From Polynucleobacter sp. AP-Melu-500A-A1 (GTDB lineage: Bacteria; Pseudomonadota; Gammaproteobacteria; Burkholderiales; Burkholderiaceae): 64,000 nucleotides of DNA. Numbering within the stretch: position 1 is the first letter of the stretch; every line of letters begins with the position of its first letter. Below are positions 1-14,513 of this stretch, in pieces. The translations under genes and the position numbers were made by a program. The DNA lies in assembly GCF_018882125.1 (NCBI RefSeq), contig NZ_JACVOZ010000002.1:496001-560000 (forward strand). Reading direction: 5' to 3'. The notes below the pieces were generated by a model. It was not told the DNA's origin, made no database searches, and saw only the letters and a program-made list of their open reading frames with translations.

Positions 1-507
1 TTTATGCAGCATGGCGGTTTTGCCAGGCCCATGAATAAACTCCTCCAAAGGAATACTGCGCTCCAAAAGGCTGCCATTTTCACGTCTGATCAATTTGACA
101 GAGGCATTCAAGGCCAATAAAGCTGGCTGAGAGTCTCCTGCCGGAGAGGCATTAACAACATTGCCCCCTACAGTGGCTTGCTCACGAATTTGATCATCCG
201 CAAACCAAACAGCGCACTGAGCCAATACAGGAGCATGCTCTCTTAAGATGGAATTATTCTGAAAATCAGCAATCGTCGTCATGGCACCAAATGACAAGTC
301 ATTACCAGACTGCCGGATATATTTAAATTCAGGGACCTTGCTAATGTCAATAACAGAAGCAAGATGAACATCGCCTGCTCTACCATAGCGAGCCCACGGC
401 AAAATATCGGTTGCTCCAGCCAATATTCTTGATGCGGGGTGCGCATCAAGAATATCGAACACTTCAGCAAGCGAACTGGCAACTACGTACCGGTCATAGG
501 TCAACAT
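1..507 (-). CDS. FAD-binding subunit of a xanthine dehydrogenase/CO dehydrogenase-type molybdenum hydroxylase, 3' part cut by window edge
   Basis: The 169 codons visible from an ATG at 507 run without a stop to base 1, so the C-terminal part lies outside the window. The protein matches the CoxM/XdhB family, the FAD subunit that passes electrons between the iron-sulfur subunit and flavin. Seen: an AGATDILP turn near residues 30-37 and the second flavin loop ATVGGNVVNASPAGDS near 111-126, both typical of the family's FAD-binding fold. It starts 11 bases after the stop of the zinc alcohol dehydrogenase gene upstream, so the two are probably co-transcribed; the molybdopterin and 2Fe-2S subunits are expected beyond the left edge. 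The Shine-Dalgarno is weak. Substrate cannot be read from the sequence. Confidence 0.85.
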   Translation of the reverse strand, partial: MLTYDRYVVASSLAEVFDILDAHPASRILAGATDILPWARYGRAGDVHLASVIDISKVPEFKYIRQSGNDLSFGAMTTIADFQNNSILREHAPVLAQCAVWFADDQIREQATVGGNVVNASPAGDSQPALLALNASVKLIRRENGSLLERSIPLEEFIHGPGKTAMLHK

Positions 508-518
508 GTAATGACTGC

Positions 519-1640
519 CTAGTCTTTGCGCATCTTCACAACTACCTTAATTGCATCCTCAATACGCTCACGCGCATATCTCAATGCAGTAGGCACATCT
601 TCCAATGGGAAGGTATGTGTGTGAACTAACTTAGCAGGGAACCTCTTTTGAGCCATTAATGATGCCGCTCTGTGGGTAGCACTTCTACCTTCACCACGAA
701 TACCGTAGAGATAGATATTGTTTCGCACTAATGCAGCGATATCTACTGGAACTGGTTCACCTGGAAAGGCTGCTAAACAAATTCGGCCACCACGACGCAG
801 CATGTTTGCGGCATCATTTACAGCATTTGGGGCGCCAGAACATTCCAATACATAATGCGCACCACCATTTGTGTACTCTTTAACCTTGGCAACGGCATCT
901 TCTTTGGTAACGTTGATGGTGTAATCAGCGCCGAGCTTTTTACCGATCTCTAGACGATTGTCACGAGTTCCAGTCAGAATAACCTCGCTAGCACCTAAGG
1001 CTTTGGCAACGCCAACTCCCATTAAGCCAATTGGGCCGGGACCCATTACCACGACTGACTGACCTGCAATTAAACCTGCGGTAACGTCTAGACCATACAT
1101 GGCTGTACCTGCAGTCACAATCAGAGTTGCCTCTTCGTCCGACATATCATCAGGAACATGAACTAAGGTGTTCACGTTATTGACAGCATATTCCAAGAAT
1201 CCGCCATCAGTTGTGAATCCATTGGCCCGGTGACCTTTATCAACGTCACCGTAATTTTTTCCATAATTCAAACAAGAGGTATACATACCTTCGCGACAAC
1301 GCTCGCAGCGACCGCAACCCGCATGAATCTCAACCGCTACTCGATCGCCAATTTCAAATTCATCGACACCTTTGCCGAGTTTAACAACAGTGCCCATATA
1401 TTCATGGCCAGGGGTAAAGTTTTTATTAAATGGCAAACCACCTTGAATCATGGCTGGTGGGCCGCGGTGAATAATTTCAAGATCGGTCGCGCAAACCGCA
1501 ATCGCATCAATCCTGACTAGGACTTCTGCTGGTCCTGGCTCTGGAACGGGTTTTTCTACTAAAGTTAAAGTATCTGGATCACCCAATACCCATGCCTTCA
1601 TGGTCTTTGGAATATCCATCAATTTATTTTTTACATCCAT
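519..1640 (-). CDS. Zinc-dependent alcohol dehydrogenase (medium-chain dehydrogenase family)
   Basis: A 373-residue medium-chain dehydrogenase/reductase, cytosolic, expected to oxidise an alcohol or polyol with NAD(P)+. Catalytic zinc ligands are visible as Cys50 and the GHE motif at 78-80; the structural zinc lobe has four cysteines at 109, 112, 115 and 123. A Rossmann glycine motif, GPGPIG, lies near residue 200. The start is supported by AGGAG eight bases before the ATG. It is followed after 11 bases by the FAD subunit of a molybdenum hydroxylase, suggesting a pathway in which an alcohol is oxidised stepwise. The exact substrate is unknown; threonine or sorbitol dehydrogenase-like activities are also possible within this family. 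Confidence 0.88.
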   Translation of the reverse strand: MDVKNKLMDIPKTMKAWVLGDPDTLTLVEKPVPEPGPAEVLVRIDAIAVCATDLEIIHRGPPAMIQGGLPFNKNFTPGHEYMGTVVKLGKGVDEFEIGDRVAVEIHAGCGRCERCREGMYTSCLNYGKNYGDVDKGHRANGFTTDGGFLEYAVNNVNTLVHVPDDMSDEEATLIVTAGTAMYGLDVTAGLIAGQSVVVMGPGPIGLMGVGVAKALGASEVILTGTRDNRLEIGKKLGADYTINVTKEDAVAKVKEYTNGGAHYVLECSGAPNAVNDAANMLRRGGRICLAAFPGEPVPVDIAALVRNNIYLYGIRGEGRSATHRAASLMAQKRFPAKLVHTHTFPLEDVPTALRYARERIEDAIKVVVKMRKD

Positions 1641-1917
1641 TGCATTCTCCTATCCACATTGAGCTTATTGAACTGCTACGGGACTACTCTAAGCAATTGA
1701 AAATTGATAAGCAATGCTTTATTAGGGCTTCCATCACTATGTGACACAAGTTCGTGGATTTATCCAAGAAAACCCTAGTTGGGGTTGAGTTCAGGCTGCA
1801 GGAGCTGGGGTCATTAACGAAATTAGTGCGCTGCAATAGAATTCAGGGGCGGTCTTTATCCACTTATCTTCTGCAGAAAAAGGGGGGCTTGAGGAATCAC
1901 TTCGAACCAAACATTTT

Positions 1918-2775
1918 TTATTCGCTAAGTACAAAAGTAAGCTGTGCTCTAGCACCCCAACCCCGTGGAGTTCCCGGATACTGTAAGGTGGCAGGATACC
2001 CGCTAGCGATATATCTTGCCCCAACAGAAAATTCAACAGGTACTTCTCCGATGCGAACTACTTTGCCAATGCCAGCATTAATGGGATTAAAGGTTCTTCG
2101 AGCATCGTAGTTATAACTTGATTCACTATCAAGTGAATATACCCAAGCATTTTCAGTGACAAAAGCCATAAAAGGCCATGCTGAAAATACATTAGTAGTT
2201 CCAGTGCTAGGGCTTCTCAAAGTGCCTGCGCCAGCTGAACCACCCATATTCCATGACTGGTAAGTTAATATTCCAAAAGTCCATGGCTTAGGCTTCGTAA
2301 CAAAAACTGCTCGTATACCACCGCCCCATTGTCTACTTCCAAAATCTCCACTTTCTCCAGCTGGAGCTTGAATAAAGGGACCTGCGCCCCAGACTCCTGT
2401 TTTATCGGATTTTTGTGTAAAGAAGGTTTCAATTTGGGTTGGACCCATTCCTGCATTATTAATACCATTTACATTCTGGACTTTCACTCCATTCACCTTG
2501 ACACGTGTAATTGCATTCCAATTTTCAGATACGTCTACCTTAAATCGAGGCCCAAATTGAAGAGTTTGATCAGTGCCCGCTTGATTTGTTCCTAAACCCC
2601 TATTGTGATTCCACTGCAATGAAACAAGCTGTAAGTCAGATAAAGGATTAGTCATTTCATAAGCAATATCACTATTACTTTTTTTGACTGAAGCCGAGCT
2701 ATTGGTGACCTGTGAAAAGGAATAGGTGGGAATCAAGAGAAAGAAAATAATAAGGATTCTAAATATCATGTTCAA
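1918..2775 (-). CDS. Secreted, probably outer-membrane beta-barrel protein of unknown function
   Basis: The 285-residue product begins with a clear Sec signal peptide (MNMIFRILIIFFLLIPTYSFS, cleavage probably after the SFS), followed by a Ser/Asn-rich linker and then alternating aromatic/Gly-rich strands such as RQWGGGIRAVFV and GARAQLTFVLSE, the pattern of an outer-membrane barrel or porin-like protein. The final strand ends close to the C-terminus, as expected for a barrel. I do not recognise a named family with certainty; proteins of this type are often annotated as hypothetical or transporter-like. It stands alone between the alcohol dehydrogenase gene and tRNA-Ser. A 277-base spacer follows it in which I see no gene and no convincing terminator. 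Confidence 0.75.
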   Translation of the reverse strand: MNMIFRILIIFFLLIPTYSFSQVTNSSASVKKSNSDIAYEMTNPLSDLQLVSLQWNHNRGLGTNQAGTDQTLQFGPRFKVDVSENWNAITRVKVNGVKVQNVNGINNAGMGPTQIETFFTQKSDKTGVWGAGPFIQAPAGESGDFGSRQWGGGIRAVFVTKPKPWTFGILTYQSWNMGGSAGAGTLRSPSTGTTNVFSAWPFMAFVTENAWVYSLDSESSYNYDARRTFNPINAGIGKVVRIGEVPVEFSVGARYIASGYPATLQYPGTPRGWGARAQLTFVLSE

Positions 2776-2854
2776 GAACTATCTGTATTGGAATATTTAT
2801 TCTAAGGCACACGAAGATGAAGGTGCTGAGTGGACCTTTTATCTATTGACAATT

Positions 2855-2944
<90 letters not shown>

Positions 2945-3010
2945 GAACCGAAGGGCAATTATAGCGGGCATGCCTAAAATATCCGTGCAACTACAAGGGA
3001 CTTAAATCTC

Positions 3011-3039
3011 TTGAATTTAGGTAGTGAGAATCTAATAAT
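3011..3039 (+). promoter_or_regulatory. Predicted sigma70 promoter of the 54-codon ORF
   Basis: TTGAAT at 3011-3016 and TAATAA/AATAAT at 3033-3039 with a 16-17 base spacer. The -10 ends 6-7 bases before the ATG at 3046. Confidence 0.4.
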
Positions 3040-3045
3040 CACACT

Positions 3046-4507
<1,462 letters not shown>

Positions 4508-4563
4508 CTAATGCTCTATTGGTTTAGGGTAGTTCGTTCTAGGTCTTTAGCGCTAATTAGGCT

Positions 4564-5253
4564 CTAGTTTAAGCGTAAGACCTCTGCGCCCGCAGGTGGG
4601 GCAAAAGTAAAGCGATTTACTGGCAAATTCACATTCAGTTGGATTTTGTCCAAAGTCACCAGAACTACGCTACCTAAGCCATCAAGCAATTCAAGCGCTC
4701 TTGGCAAACCATTGACCATACCCACGGAGATTTTGGTATAGGGCTGATCATTCTTCGCATTGGGATTCTTTTTAGGTACTAAAGCAACCCACTTCATTCC
4801 TAAGCGCTCTTCTCCCTCAACTAAATCAAAATTCTGATCCAAAGAAGTCTCACCAAACAAGATGGCTGCAGGCGTTGCTGAAAGGGCTTGTCCTGCAGGC
4901 CTAAAGGTCGCTTGATTTAAATCCTTATCCCATAAGATAAGTTGCTTACCATCGGTAATCAGTTTCTGTTCGTAGGGCTTTTGCGTATCCCAAACGAATC
5001 GACCTGGCCGCTGAAATACAAAATGTCCACGGGTCTCGCGCACTACTTTCAATCCCTTATCTTGCGGCTCATTCGCTTTGGGTGCGCGCAACTGCTGTTG
5101 TACAAAATCACCTTCAGCAGTTTTAGAGTTACGCACAAATTGACGTAATTGATCTACGCCACTTTCTACTTGTGCGAAAGCACTATTAGTCGCTAAGATA
5201 GTTAAGAGTGAGATTGCTATAGAGCATGCAATCTTCAAGAAAGATGAGTACAA
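4564..5253 (-). CDS. lolA: Outer-membrane lipoprotein carrier protein LolA
   Basis: Periplasmic chaperone that takes lipoproteins from the LolCDE exporter to the outer-membrane receptor LolB. The mature part shows family signatures: FVQQQL near the start, RGHFVFQRPGRFVW, and a C-terminal half ending FTFAPPAGAEVLRLN. The longest frame begins at an ATG at 5304 inside the end of ftsK and would give an odd 40-residue leader. I prefer TTG at 5253 (AAGG eight bases upstream, 229 residues), which gives the signal peptide LYSSFLKIACSIAISLLTIL followed by ATNSAFA; a third option is the TTG that codes for the Leu before KIACS. It probably shares a transcript with ftsK upstream and serS downstream. Confidence 0.92.
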   Translation of the reverse strand: MYSSFLKIACSIAISLLTILATNSAFAQVESGVDQLRQFVRNSKTAEGDFVQQQLRAPKANEPQDKGLKVVRETRGHFVFQRPGRFVWDTQKPYEQKLITDGKQLILWDKDLNQATFRPAGQALSATPAAILFGETSLDQNFDLVEGEERLGMKWVALVPKKNPNAKNDQPYTKISVGMVNGLPRALELLDGLGSVVLVTLDKIQLNVNLPVNRFTFAPPAGAEVLRLN

Positions 5254-5263
5254 GATTGCTGCC

Positions 5264-8563
<3,300 letters not shown>

Positions 8564-8586
8564 GTTTTAATTAACTCAGGAATAAA

Positions 8587-8614
8587 AAAACGCCTAGCAT
8601 TGCTAGGCGTTTTG
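8587..8614. terminator. Bidirectional intrinsic terminator between trxB and hppA
   Basis: The arms ACGCCTAGC and GCTAGGCGT enclose a three-base loop, with an A-run on the left and a T-run on the right, so it can end transcription from both convergent genes. Confidence 0.9.
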
Positions 8615-8631
8615 TTTAATGCGTTTATTGC

Positions 8632-10692
8632 TTAACGGCTAATCACTGGCAAGAGTGGCACGATCAAGAGCGCCACAATGTTAATGATCTTAATCAGTGG
8701 GTTCACTGCAGGACCAGCGGTGTCTTTGTAAGGGTCACCTACAGTGTCACCGGTCACTGCTGCTTTATGCGCTTCAGAGCCTTTACCGCCGAAGTTACCT
8801 TCTTCGATATATTTCTTCGCATTATCCCAAGCGCCACCACCTGTACACATCGAGATTGCAACAAACAATCCAGTCACGATCGTACCCATTAACAAACCAC
8901 CTAATGCAGCAGGTCCCAATAAGAGTCCAACCACAATCGGAGCTACTACAGGCAAGAGTGAAGGAATGATCATTTCTTTAATCGCAGCTGATGTCAGCAT
9001 GTCGACTGCCTTACCGTACTCTGGCTTAGCGGTACCTTCCATGATTCCTGGAATATCGCGGAACTGGCGGCGCACTTCTTCAACCACAGCACCAGCACAA
9101 CGACCCACCGCTTCCATCGCCATCGCACCAAACAAATAAGGAATCATGCCGCCAATAAAGAGGCCAATGATCACCATATGATTGGACAGATCAAAAGAAA
9201 CTTGTTGACCAATACCTTCTAATGCATGGGTGTAGTCAGCAAACAGTACTAATGATGCAAGGCCAGCAGATCCAATCGCGTAACCTTTTGTCACTGCTTT
9301 AGTAGTGTTACCTACTGCATCTAATGGATCAGTAATGTCACGCACTGCTTGTGGCAAACCTGCCATCTCTGCAATACCACCAGCATTGTCGGTAATCGGA
9401 CCATAGGCGTCCAATGCCACCACAATACCTGCCATTGATAACATGGCAGTAGCTGCAATTGCAATGCCATATAAACCAGCTAGCCAATATGCTGCGTAAA
9501 TAGCTGCACATACAAAGAGCACTGGATATGCTGTTGACTTCATGGAAATACCTAAACCCGCAATGATGTTGGTACCGTGCCCTTTAGTAGAAGCTTCAGC
9601 AATATGCTGAACAGGCTTGAACTGCGTACCGGTGTAGTACTCAGTAATCCAAACCAATCCTGCAGTCAATAAGAGACCTACTACAGTTGCAGCAAATAAA
9701 CGCCACTGGCTTCCAGGAATGCCCAATGCATCATCAGGCATGATGAAGTTGGTCACAAAGTAGAAAGCGATTAATGACAGTCCACCAGCGATGATCAAGC
9801 CTTTATATAAAGCTGGCATCACGTTTCTCATGCCAGGAGTTGCCTTAACAAAGGAGCAACCAATAATCGAAGCAATGATGGATACACCACCTAGAACTAA
9901 TGGATAAACAATTGCTGCAACTGGTGCGCCAGTGACTACTAAGGATCCAAGCACCATCGTAGCAATCAATGTCACCGCATATGTCTCAAATAAGTCTGCT
10001 GCCATACCAGCACAATCGCCTACGTTGTCACCAACGTTATCGGCAATCACAGCTGGGTTACGGGGATCATCTTCTGGAATGCCGGCTTCAACCTTGCCAA
10101 CCAAGTCAGCGCCAACGTCTGCACCTTTAGTAAAGATACCGCCACCAAGACGAGCAAAAATAGAAATCAAGGAAGATCCAAATGCCAAACCAATCAGTGG
10201 ATGCAATACTGAAGAAAGGTCTTGGCCAGTACCAATCGATACGAGGAACATAAAGAAGAGACCAACACCTAACAGACCTAAGCCTACAACCAGCATGCCG
10301 GTAATAGCGCCGCCTTTGAAGGCTACATTTAAGGCCTCATTCATTCCTTTAGTAGCAGCTTCTGCAGTGCGTACATTGGCACGAACTGACACATTCATTC
10401 CAATAAAGCCGCAAGCACCAGATAGCACTGCACCGACCACAAAACCAATCGCGGTAGCAAAGTCCAAAAAGAGTGCCATCAAAATCGTGAGAACCACGCC
10501 GACGATGGCGATCGTTTTATATTGGCGAGAAAGGTAGGCTGCTGCTCCCTGCTGAATAGCCTCGGCAATCTCTTGCATTTTGGCATTGCCCGTACTTTGC
10601 TTCAAAATCCAGCGGCGCATCACAAAACCGTAAATCACGGCCAGGACACCGCACGCCAAGGCAAAATACAAGCCTAAAGTGACATTACTCAT
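8632..10692 (-). CDS. hppA: Membrane-bound proton-translocating pyrophosphatase (H+-PPase, K+-independent type)
   Basis: A 686-residue, roughly 16-helix membrane enzyme that couples PPi hydrolysis to H+ export. Catalytic loops are intact: [20 protein letters not shown], the [18 protein letters not shown] segment and a C-terminal [15 protein letters not shown]. The subclass can be read: the motif [10 protein letters not shown] has Lys where K+-dependent pumps have Ala, so this is the K+-independent type, which is a proton pump as a rule. AGGGAG lies eight bases before the ATG. It is divergent from the soluble pyrophosphatase gene ppa, so two competing routes for PPi disposal sit side by side. 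The long frame on the other strand is an antisense shadow. Confidence 0.96.
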   Translation of the reverse strand: MSNVTLGLYFALACGVLAVIYGFVMRRWILKQSTGNAKMQEIAEAIQQGAAAYLSRQYKTIAIVGVVLTILMALFLDFATAIGFVVGAVLSGACGFIGMNVSVRANVRTAEAATKGMNEALNVAFKGGAITGMLVVGLGLLGVGLFFMFLVSIGTGQDLSSVLHPLIGLAFGSSLISIFARLGGGIFTKGADVGADLVGKVEAGIPEDDPRNPAVIADNVGDNVGDCAGMAADLFETYAVTLIATMVLGSLVVTGAPVAAIVYPLVLGGVSIIASIIGCSFVKATPGMRNVMPALYKGLIIAGGLSLIAFYFVTNFIMPDDALGIPGSQWRLFAATVVGLLLTAGLVWITEYYTGTQFKPVQHIAEASTKGHGTNIIAGLGISMKSTAYPVLFVCAAIYAAYWLAGLYGIAIAATAMLSMAGIVVALDAYGPITDNAGGIAEMAGLPQAVRDITDPLDAVGNTTKAVTKGYAIGSAGLASLVLFADYTHALEGIGQQVSFDLSNHMVIIGLFIGGMIPYLFGAMAMEAVGRCAGAVVEEVRRQFRDIPGIMEGTAKPEYGKAVDMLTSAAIKEMIIPSLLPVVAPIVVGLLLGPAALGGLLMGTIVTGLFVAISMCTGGGAWDNAKKYIEEGNFGGKGSEAHKAAVTGDTVGDPYKDTAGPAVNPLIKIINIVALLIVPLLPVISR

Positions 10693-10863
10693 GCTTGAAC
10701 TCCCTAAAATTGATCTTTTTTGTTTTGTATCTCTAGCGCTTAGGACTGCTGGTTTTCGAAAGCTTTAAACTAGGGTCCTAAAGCTTCATCAGTATGTAGC
10801 AGAATTACCCCTGTGCTCCTTAGCAAGGATCAGGGTATTTACTAATCCTTATTCGGAGTATTT

Positions 10864-11400
10864 ATGAGTCTCGACAACGTCAAGCCCGGCAAAAAGATCC
10901 CAGAGAGCTTCAACGTCATTATTGAAATCCCAATGAATGCTGATCCAATTAAGTATGAAGTAGATAAGGAAAGTGGCGCTATTTTCGTTGACCGATTTAT
11001 GGGTACCGCAATGCACTATCCATGTAACTATGGCTATATTAATAAAACCATTGCAGGTGATGGAGATCCAGTAGATGTTCTCGTCATTACTCCCTTTCCA
11101 CTCATTCCTGGTGTGGTAGTAAGTTGCCGTGCACTCGGCCTACTCAAAATGGAAGATGAAGCTGGTCAAGATGCAAAATTATTAGCCGTACCAGAAGATA
11201 AGATTTTGCCGATCTACACCCACTGGCAAAAACCAGAAGATATCAACCCATTACGTTTGAACCAAATCCAACACTTCTTCGAGCATTACAAAGATCTCGA
11301 GCCAGGTAAGTGGGTAAAAGTCAGCGGTTGGGGTGGCGTTGCCGATGCCCATCAAGAAATTCTGGAAGGTATCGACCGTTACAACAAAGAAGCTAAATAA
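10864..11400 (+). CDS. ppa: Soluble inorganic pyrophosphatase
   Basis: A 178-residue family I pyrophosphatase that hydrolyses PPi to two phosphates in the cytosol and pulls biosynthetic reactions forward. The signature DGDPVD at residues 66-71 holds the catalytic metal-binding aspartates, and GAIFVDRF plus HYPCNYGYI are conserved upstream. The start is supported by CGGAG seven bases before the ATG. Divergent from hppA with 171 bases between them; the leader holds a possible AAGGAT/ATCCTT hairpin just before the Shine-Dalgarno. nadE, whose reaction releases PPi, follows after 33 bases, so they may be co-transcribed. Confidence 0.97.
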   Translation: MSLDNVKPGKKIPESFNVIIEIPMNADPIKYEVDKESGAIFVDRFMGTAMHYPCNYGYINKTIAGDGDPVDVLVITPFPLIPGVVVSCRALGLLKMEDEAGQDAKLLAVPEDKILPIYTHWQKPEDINPLRLNQIQHFFEHYKDLEPGKWVKVSGWGGVADAHQEILEGIDRYNKEAK

Positions 11401-11433
11401 TTTCATTTTTTGGAAAAGGCTTTGTGAATTGAA

Positions 11434-13053
11434 GTGAGCTCGCAAAAAATTGCCCTAGCCCAAATCAACCCACTCTTGGGTGATTTGGCTGGTAACGCGC
11501 AGCTCATTTACACAGCCGCTCTTGAGGCCTTCTCCCTAGGCGCCAAGCTTGTAGTAACACCAGAGCTCTCGCTCACTGGCTATCCTCCTGAAGATTTATT
11601 GCTCCGCCCTGCTTTTATTGAAGCGGCTCAGCAGGAGCTTGATCTATTAATGCAAAAGCTTGAACAACATCGCGCTCTGACTGTCATCGTTGGCCATCCT
11701 AAACAAACTGCTACTGGACTACTGAACTTTGCTTCTGTCTTACAAAATGGCAAAGTGATTGCTGGCTATGCCAAACAAGAATTACCCAATCATGAAGTCT
11801 TTGATGAGGTGCGCTACTTTGTGCCTGGTAATCAAGCATGTGTTTTTGAATGCGAAGGTATTCGCTACGGACTGATTTTGTGTGAGGACGCGTGGCATAC
11901 AGGCCCTGCAAAACAAGCACACGCGGCAGGCGCGCAAGTATTGCTTGTTCCTAATGCATCGCCCTATCACCTCAAAAAAGAGGCCTTACGCATTGAAGTA
12001 CTGCGCCAGCATATTCAGCTCACTGAGATGCCCCTGGTATATGTCAATGCTGTTGGTGGGCAAGATGAATTGGTCTTTGATGGCGGCTCATTTGCCTTAA
12101 ATGGCAAAGGTGAAGTGGTGATGTCTATGCCTCAGTTTGAAATGGGCCTAGGAATAGTAGAGATGAATTCTGCTGCGCAACTTGAAAAAGGCTTGATTAC
12201 CCTACCTCAAAGTGTTGAAGCCCAAGCGTATCAAGCGCTTGTATTGGGTGTACGTGACTATGTCAATAAAAATCGTTTTCCAGGTGTCATTATTGGCTTA
12301 TCTGGTGGCGTAGATTCTGCATTGGTATTAGCGATTGCCGTGGATGCCTTAGGTGCAGATAAAGTACGCGCCGTAATGATGCCCTCACGTTATACAGCTG
12401 ACATCTCTTGGATTGATGCCCGTGAAATGGCAAAAAATCTTGGGGTGCAATACGATGAGATTCCTATTAGTGGACCAGTCGATGCGCTTGAGCAATCTTT
12501 ATCGGAGCAATTTAAAGGCTTGAAGATTGACGCTACTGAAGAAAATATTCAAGCACGCGTGCGCGGCACATTACTCATGGCGCTCTCCAATAAAACTGGT
12601 CGTCTTGTGTTAACCACTGGTAATAAGAGTGAAATGGCTGTGGGTTATTGCACACTTTATGGCGATATGGCTGGTGGCTTTGCTGTGATTAAAGATATTG
12701 CCAAGACTTTGGTTTATCGTCTGTGTGCTTACCGCAATCAAATGACCCCTATCATTCCGGAGCGCATTTTGACGCGCGCCCCTTCAGCAGAATTGCGCCC
12801 AGATCAAACTGACCAAGATAGCTTGCCTTCCTATGAAATCTTAGATGGGATTGTCGAGCGATATATGGAGCAGAACCAATCGATTGCCCAAATCATTGCC
12901 GCTGGGTTTGACCCAGAAAGTGTTGAAAAAGTGACCCGCCTCATTAAACTGAATGAATACAAGCGACGTCAGGCTCCTCCTGGGGTCCGCGTGACAACTC
13001 GGGCCTTTGGGCGTGATTGGCGCTATCCCATTACTTCACAATTTAGAGCCTAA
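11434..13053 (+). CDS. nadE: Glutamine-dependent NAD+ synthetase
   Basis: A 539-residue two-domain enzyme that makes NAD+ from deamido-NAD+ using ATP and glutamine. The N-terminal nitrilase-type glutaminase domain carries the triad Glu44, Lys114 and Cys150 (LILCEDAW). The C-terminal synthetase domain carries the ATP-pyrophosphatase loop GLSGGVDSALV near 288-298 and TTGNKSEMAVGY. The start is a GTG at 11434 with GGAAAAGG about 13 bases upstream, a long spacing. Length is usual for the glutamine-dependent form. It lies between ppa and glnB. Confidence 0.96.
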   Translation: MSSQKIALAQINPLLGDLAGNAQLIYTAALEAFSLGAKLVVTPELSLTGYPPEDLLLRPAFIEAAQQELDLLMQKLEQHRALTVIVGHPKQTATGLLNFASVLQNGKVIAGYAKQELPNHEVFDEVRYFVPGNQACVFECEGIRYGLILCEDAWHTGPAKQAHAAGAQVLLVPNASPYHLKKEALRIEVLRQHIQLTEMPLVYVNAVGGQDELVFDGGSFALNGKGEVVMSMPQFEMGLGIVEMNSAAQLEKGLITLPQSVEAQAYQALVLGVRDYVNKNRFPGVIIGLSGGVDSALVLAIAVDALGADKVRAVMMPSRYTADISWIDAREMAKNLGVQYDEIPISGPVDALEQSLSEQFKGLKIDATEENIQARVRGTLLMALSNKTGRLVLTTGNKSEMAVGYCTLYGDMAGGFAVIKDIAKTLVYRLCAYRNQMTPIIPERILTRAPSAELRPDQTDQDSLPSYEILDGIVERYMEQNQSIAQIIAAGFDPESVEKVTRLIKLNEYKRRQAPPGVRVTTRAFGRDWRYPITSQFRA

Positions 13054-13083
13054 GAAGAGTCTTGGCAGGAAAATTTACCCAAT

Positions 13084-13113
13084 TTGCTAGCTAGCTCCAG
13101 TTCTAGGTATGAT
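13084..13113 (+). promoter_or_regulatory. Predicted sigma70 promoter of glnB
   Basis: TTGCTA at 13084-13089 and TATGAT at 13108-13113 with an 18-base spacer, about 20 bases before the glnB ATG, which has the Shine-Dalgarno AGGGGG. Confidence 0.55.
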
Positions 13114-13133
13114 TACTGTATTAGGGGGAATAA

Positions 13134-13472
<339 letters not shown>

Positions 13473-14447
13473 TTAACGCAATTGAGAATCTGTTGGAGCT
13501 AAAGGCTGAGGAAATTCAGCCGACTCCAATACAATCGTTTTTCCAGTAGGATTTGATGGTCTTACTTTAGACCCTTGGTAATATAAGTCGACCTGATCCA
13601 AGCCAGCAGTCAACACCTTGAATGGTGCTTTGCCATAAACACTGACCCCCACACCGGGCTCCAACTGTTTACTCTGCACCTTACCCAATACATCAATCAC
13701 ACATACCATTTGCGCTGTCTTAGACAGTACATAGACCAAATCACCCGGTTTCTTAGGAGCGTCAGATTTGTAAGTAGTGGGTGCGGACTCTGCGGGCGGG
13801 CAATCCGTCGTGACAGCTGGGCTAGCAGCTGCTACTACTGGCATTGGACTAATCGCTTTCTCTTCCGCCACAGGAGGATCACTCACTGGGGGTGGCTCTA
13901 CAGGTGCCACCTCTTGAACTACCACCAACTCTTCTTTAGGCTGCTCAGGAAAAAACAGTGGGCGCAAATTAATAACTGAAAAGACAACTGCTGCAGCCAA
14001 GCTCAGCAGCAGTATTAATTTCTTTTGAGAGGAATTGGTTGAAGGCGTTTTATTGCTACCTTTTTCAACCACGAAATCTTGTAGTTCTACTGCTAACTGC
14101 GGTTTAGCAACTGGTGTAGCAGTCTCAATGGGTATTGCTTTTACTGGGGCCTCAGTGATTTTTTTAGTTGGTGCAGCCGTAGCCACTTCCTTCATAAGTG
14201 GATCTACTTGAGCAAAATCAAATGCCTGATCTTCATTAAGTTGCAAAATACTGGCGACCTTTTTGGCAGCAGTGTATTTAATTTGAGCACTATAAAAAGA
14301 GCCCATTTCACCATTTTCAATTTGCTCAATCTGGGGTTTTGATAGACAGGCTTTAGCGGCCAATTCTTTCGTGCTTAAACCAAGACTTTCCCTGGCTTGT
14401 ATAAACGCCTCTTTGCGAATCTCGGGAAGTTTGAATGATTTATTCAC
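13473..14447 (-). CDS. RodZ-like membrane protein with N-terminal helix-turn-helix
   Basis: The 324-residue protein has a cytosolic Cro/C1-type helix-turn-helix at about residues 16-75 (LGLSTKELAAKACLSKPQIE), a low-complexity Ala/Pro/Lys stretch, one membrane helix near 143-160 (KLILLLSLAAAVVFSVINL), a periplasmic Pro/Val-rich spacer and a C-terminal beta domain (GKAPFKVLTAGLDQVDLYYQG) like the DUF4115 domain of RodZ. RodZ links MreB to the cell wall and sets rod shape. The usual ispG neighbour is not next to it, so it may be a paralogue rather than RodZ itself. The start is GTG at 14447 with no clear Shine-Dalgarno; a TTAACAATGTTAA palindrome lies just upstream. Its stop abuts the glnB stop. 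Confidence 0.75.
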   Translation of the reverse strand: MNKSFKLPEIRKEAFIQARESLGLSTKELAAKACLSKPQIEQIENGEMGSFYSAQIKYTAAKKVASILQLNEDQAFDFAQVDPLMKEVATAAPTKKITEAPVKAIPIETATPVAKPQLAVELQDFVVEKGSNKTPSTNSSQKKLILLLSLAAAVVFSVINLRPLFFPEQPKEELVVVQEVAPVEPPPVSDPPVAEEKAISPMPVVAAASPAVTTDCPPAESAPTTYKSDAPKKPGDLVYVLSKTAQMVCVIDVLGKVQSKQLEPGVGVSVYGKAPFKVLTAGLDQVDLYYQGSKVRPSNPTGKTIVLESAEFPQPLAPTDSQLR

Positions 14448-14466
14448 TATGTAGGCACTGTATCAG

Positions 14467-14479
14467 TTAACAATGTTAA
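14467..14479. promoter_or_regulatory. Palindrome upstream of the RodZ-like gene
   Basis: TTAAC-AAT-GTTAA, 20 bases before the GTG start, in the place expected for promoter or operator sequence. No factor can be assigned. Confidence 0.25.
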
Positions 14480-14513
14480 ATTCGATAATAATTCTAAATG
14501 GGCGCATGTGACA

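Noticed and set aside
1641-1917. Possible gene or RNA in the 277-base spacers around the outer-membrane protein and alcohol dehydrogenase genes
   Set aside because: Only short frames without ribosome sites and one weak inverted repeat (CAATT/AATTG) are present.
9932-10537. 201-codon ORF on the plus strand
   Set aside because: It lies wholly antisense within hppA and its Thr/Pro/Ala-rich translation looks like a shadow of the membrane protein's codons.
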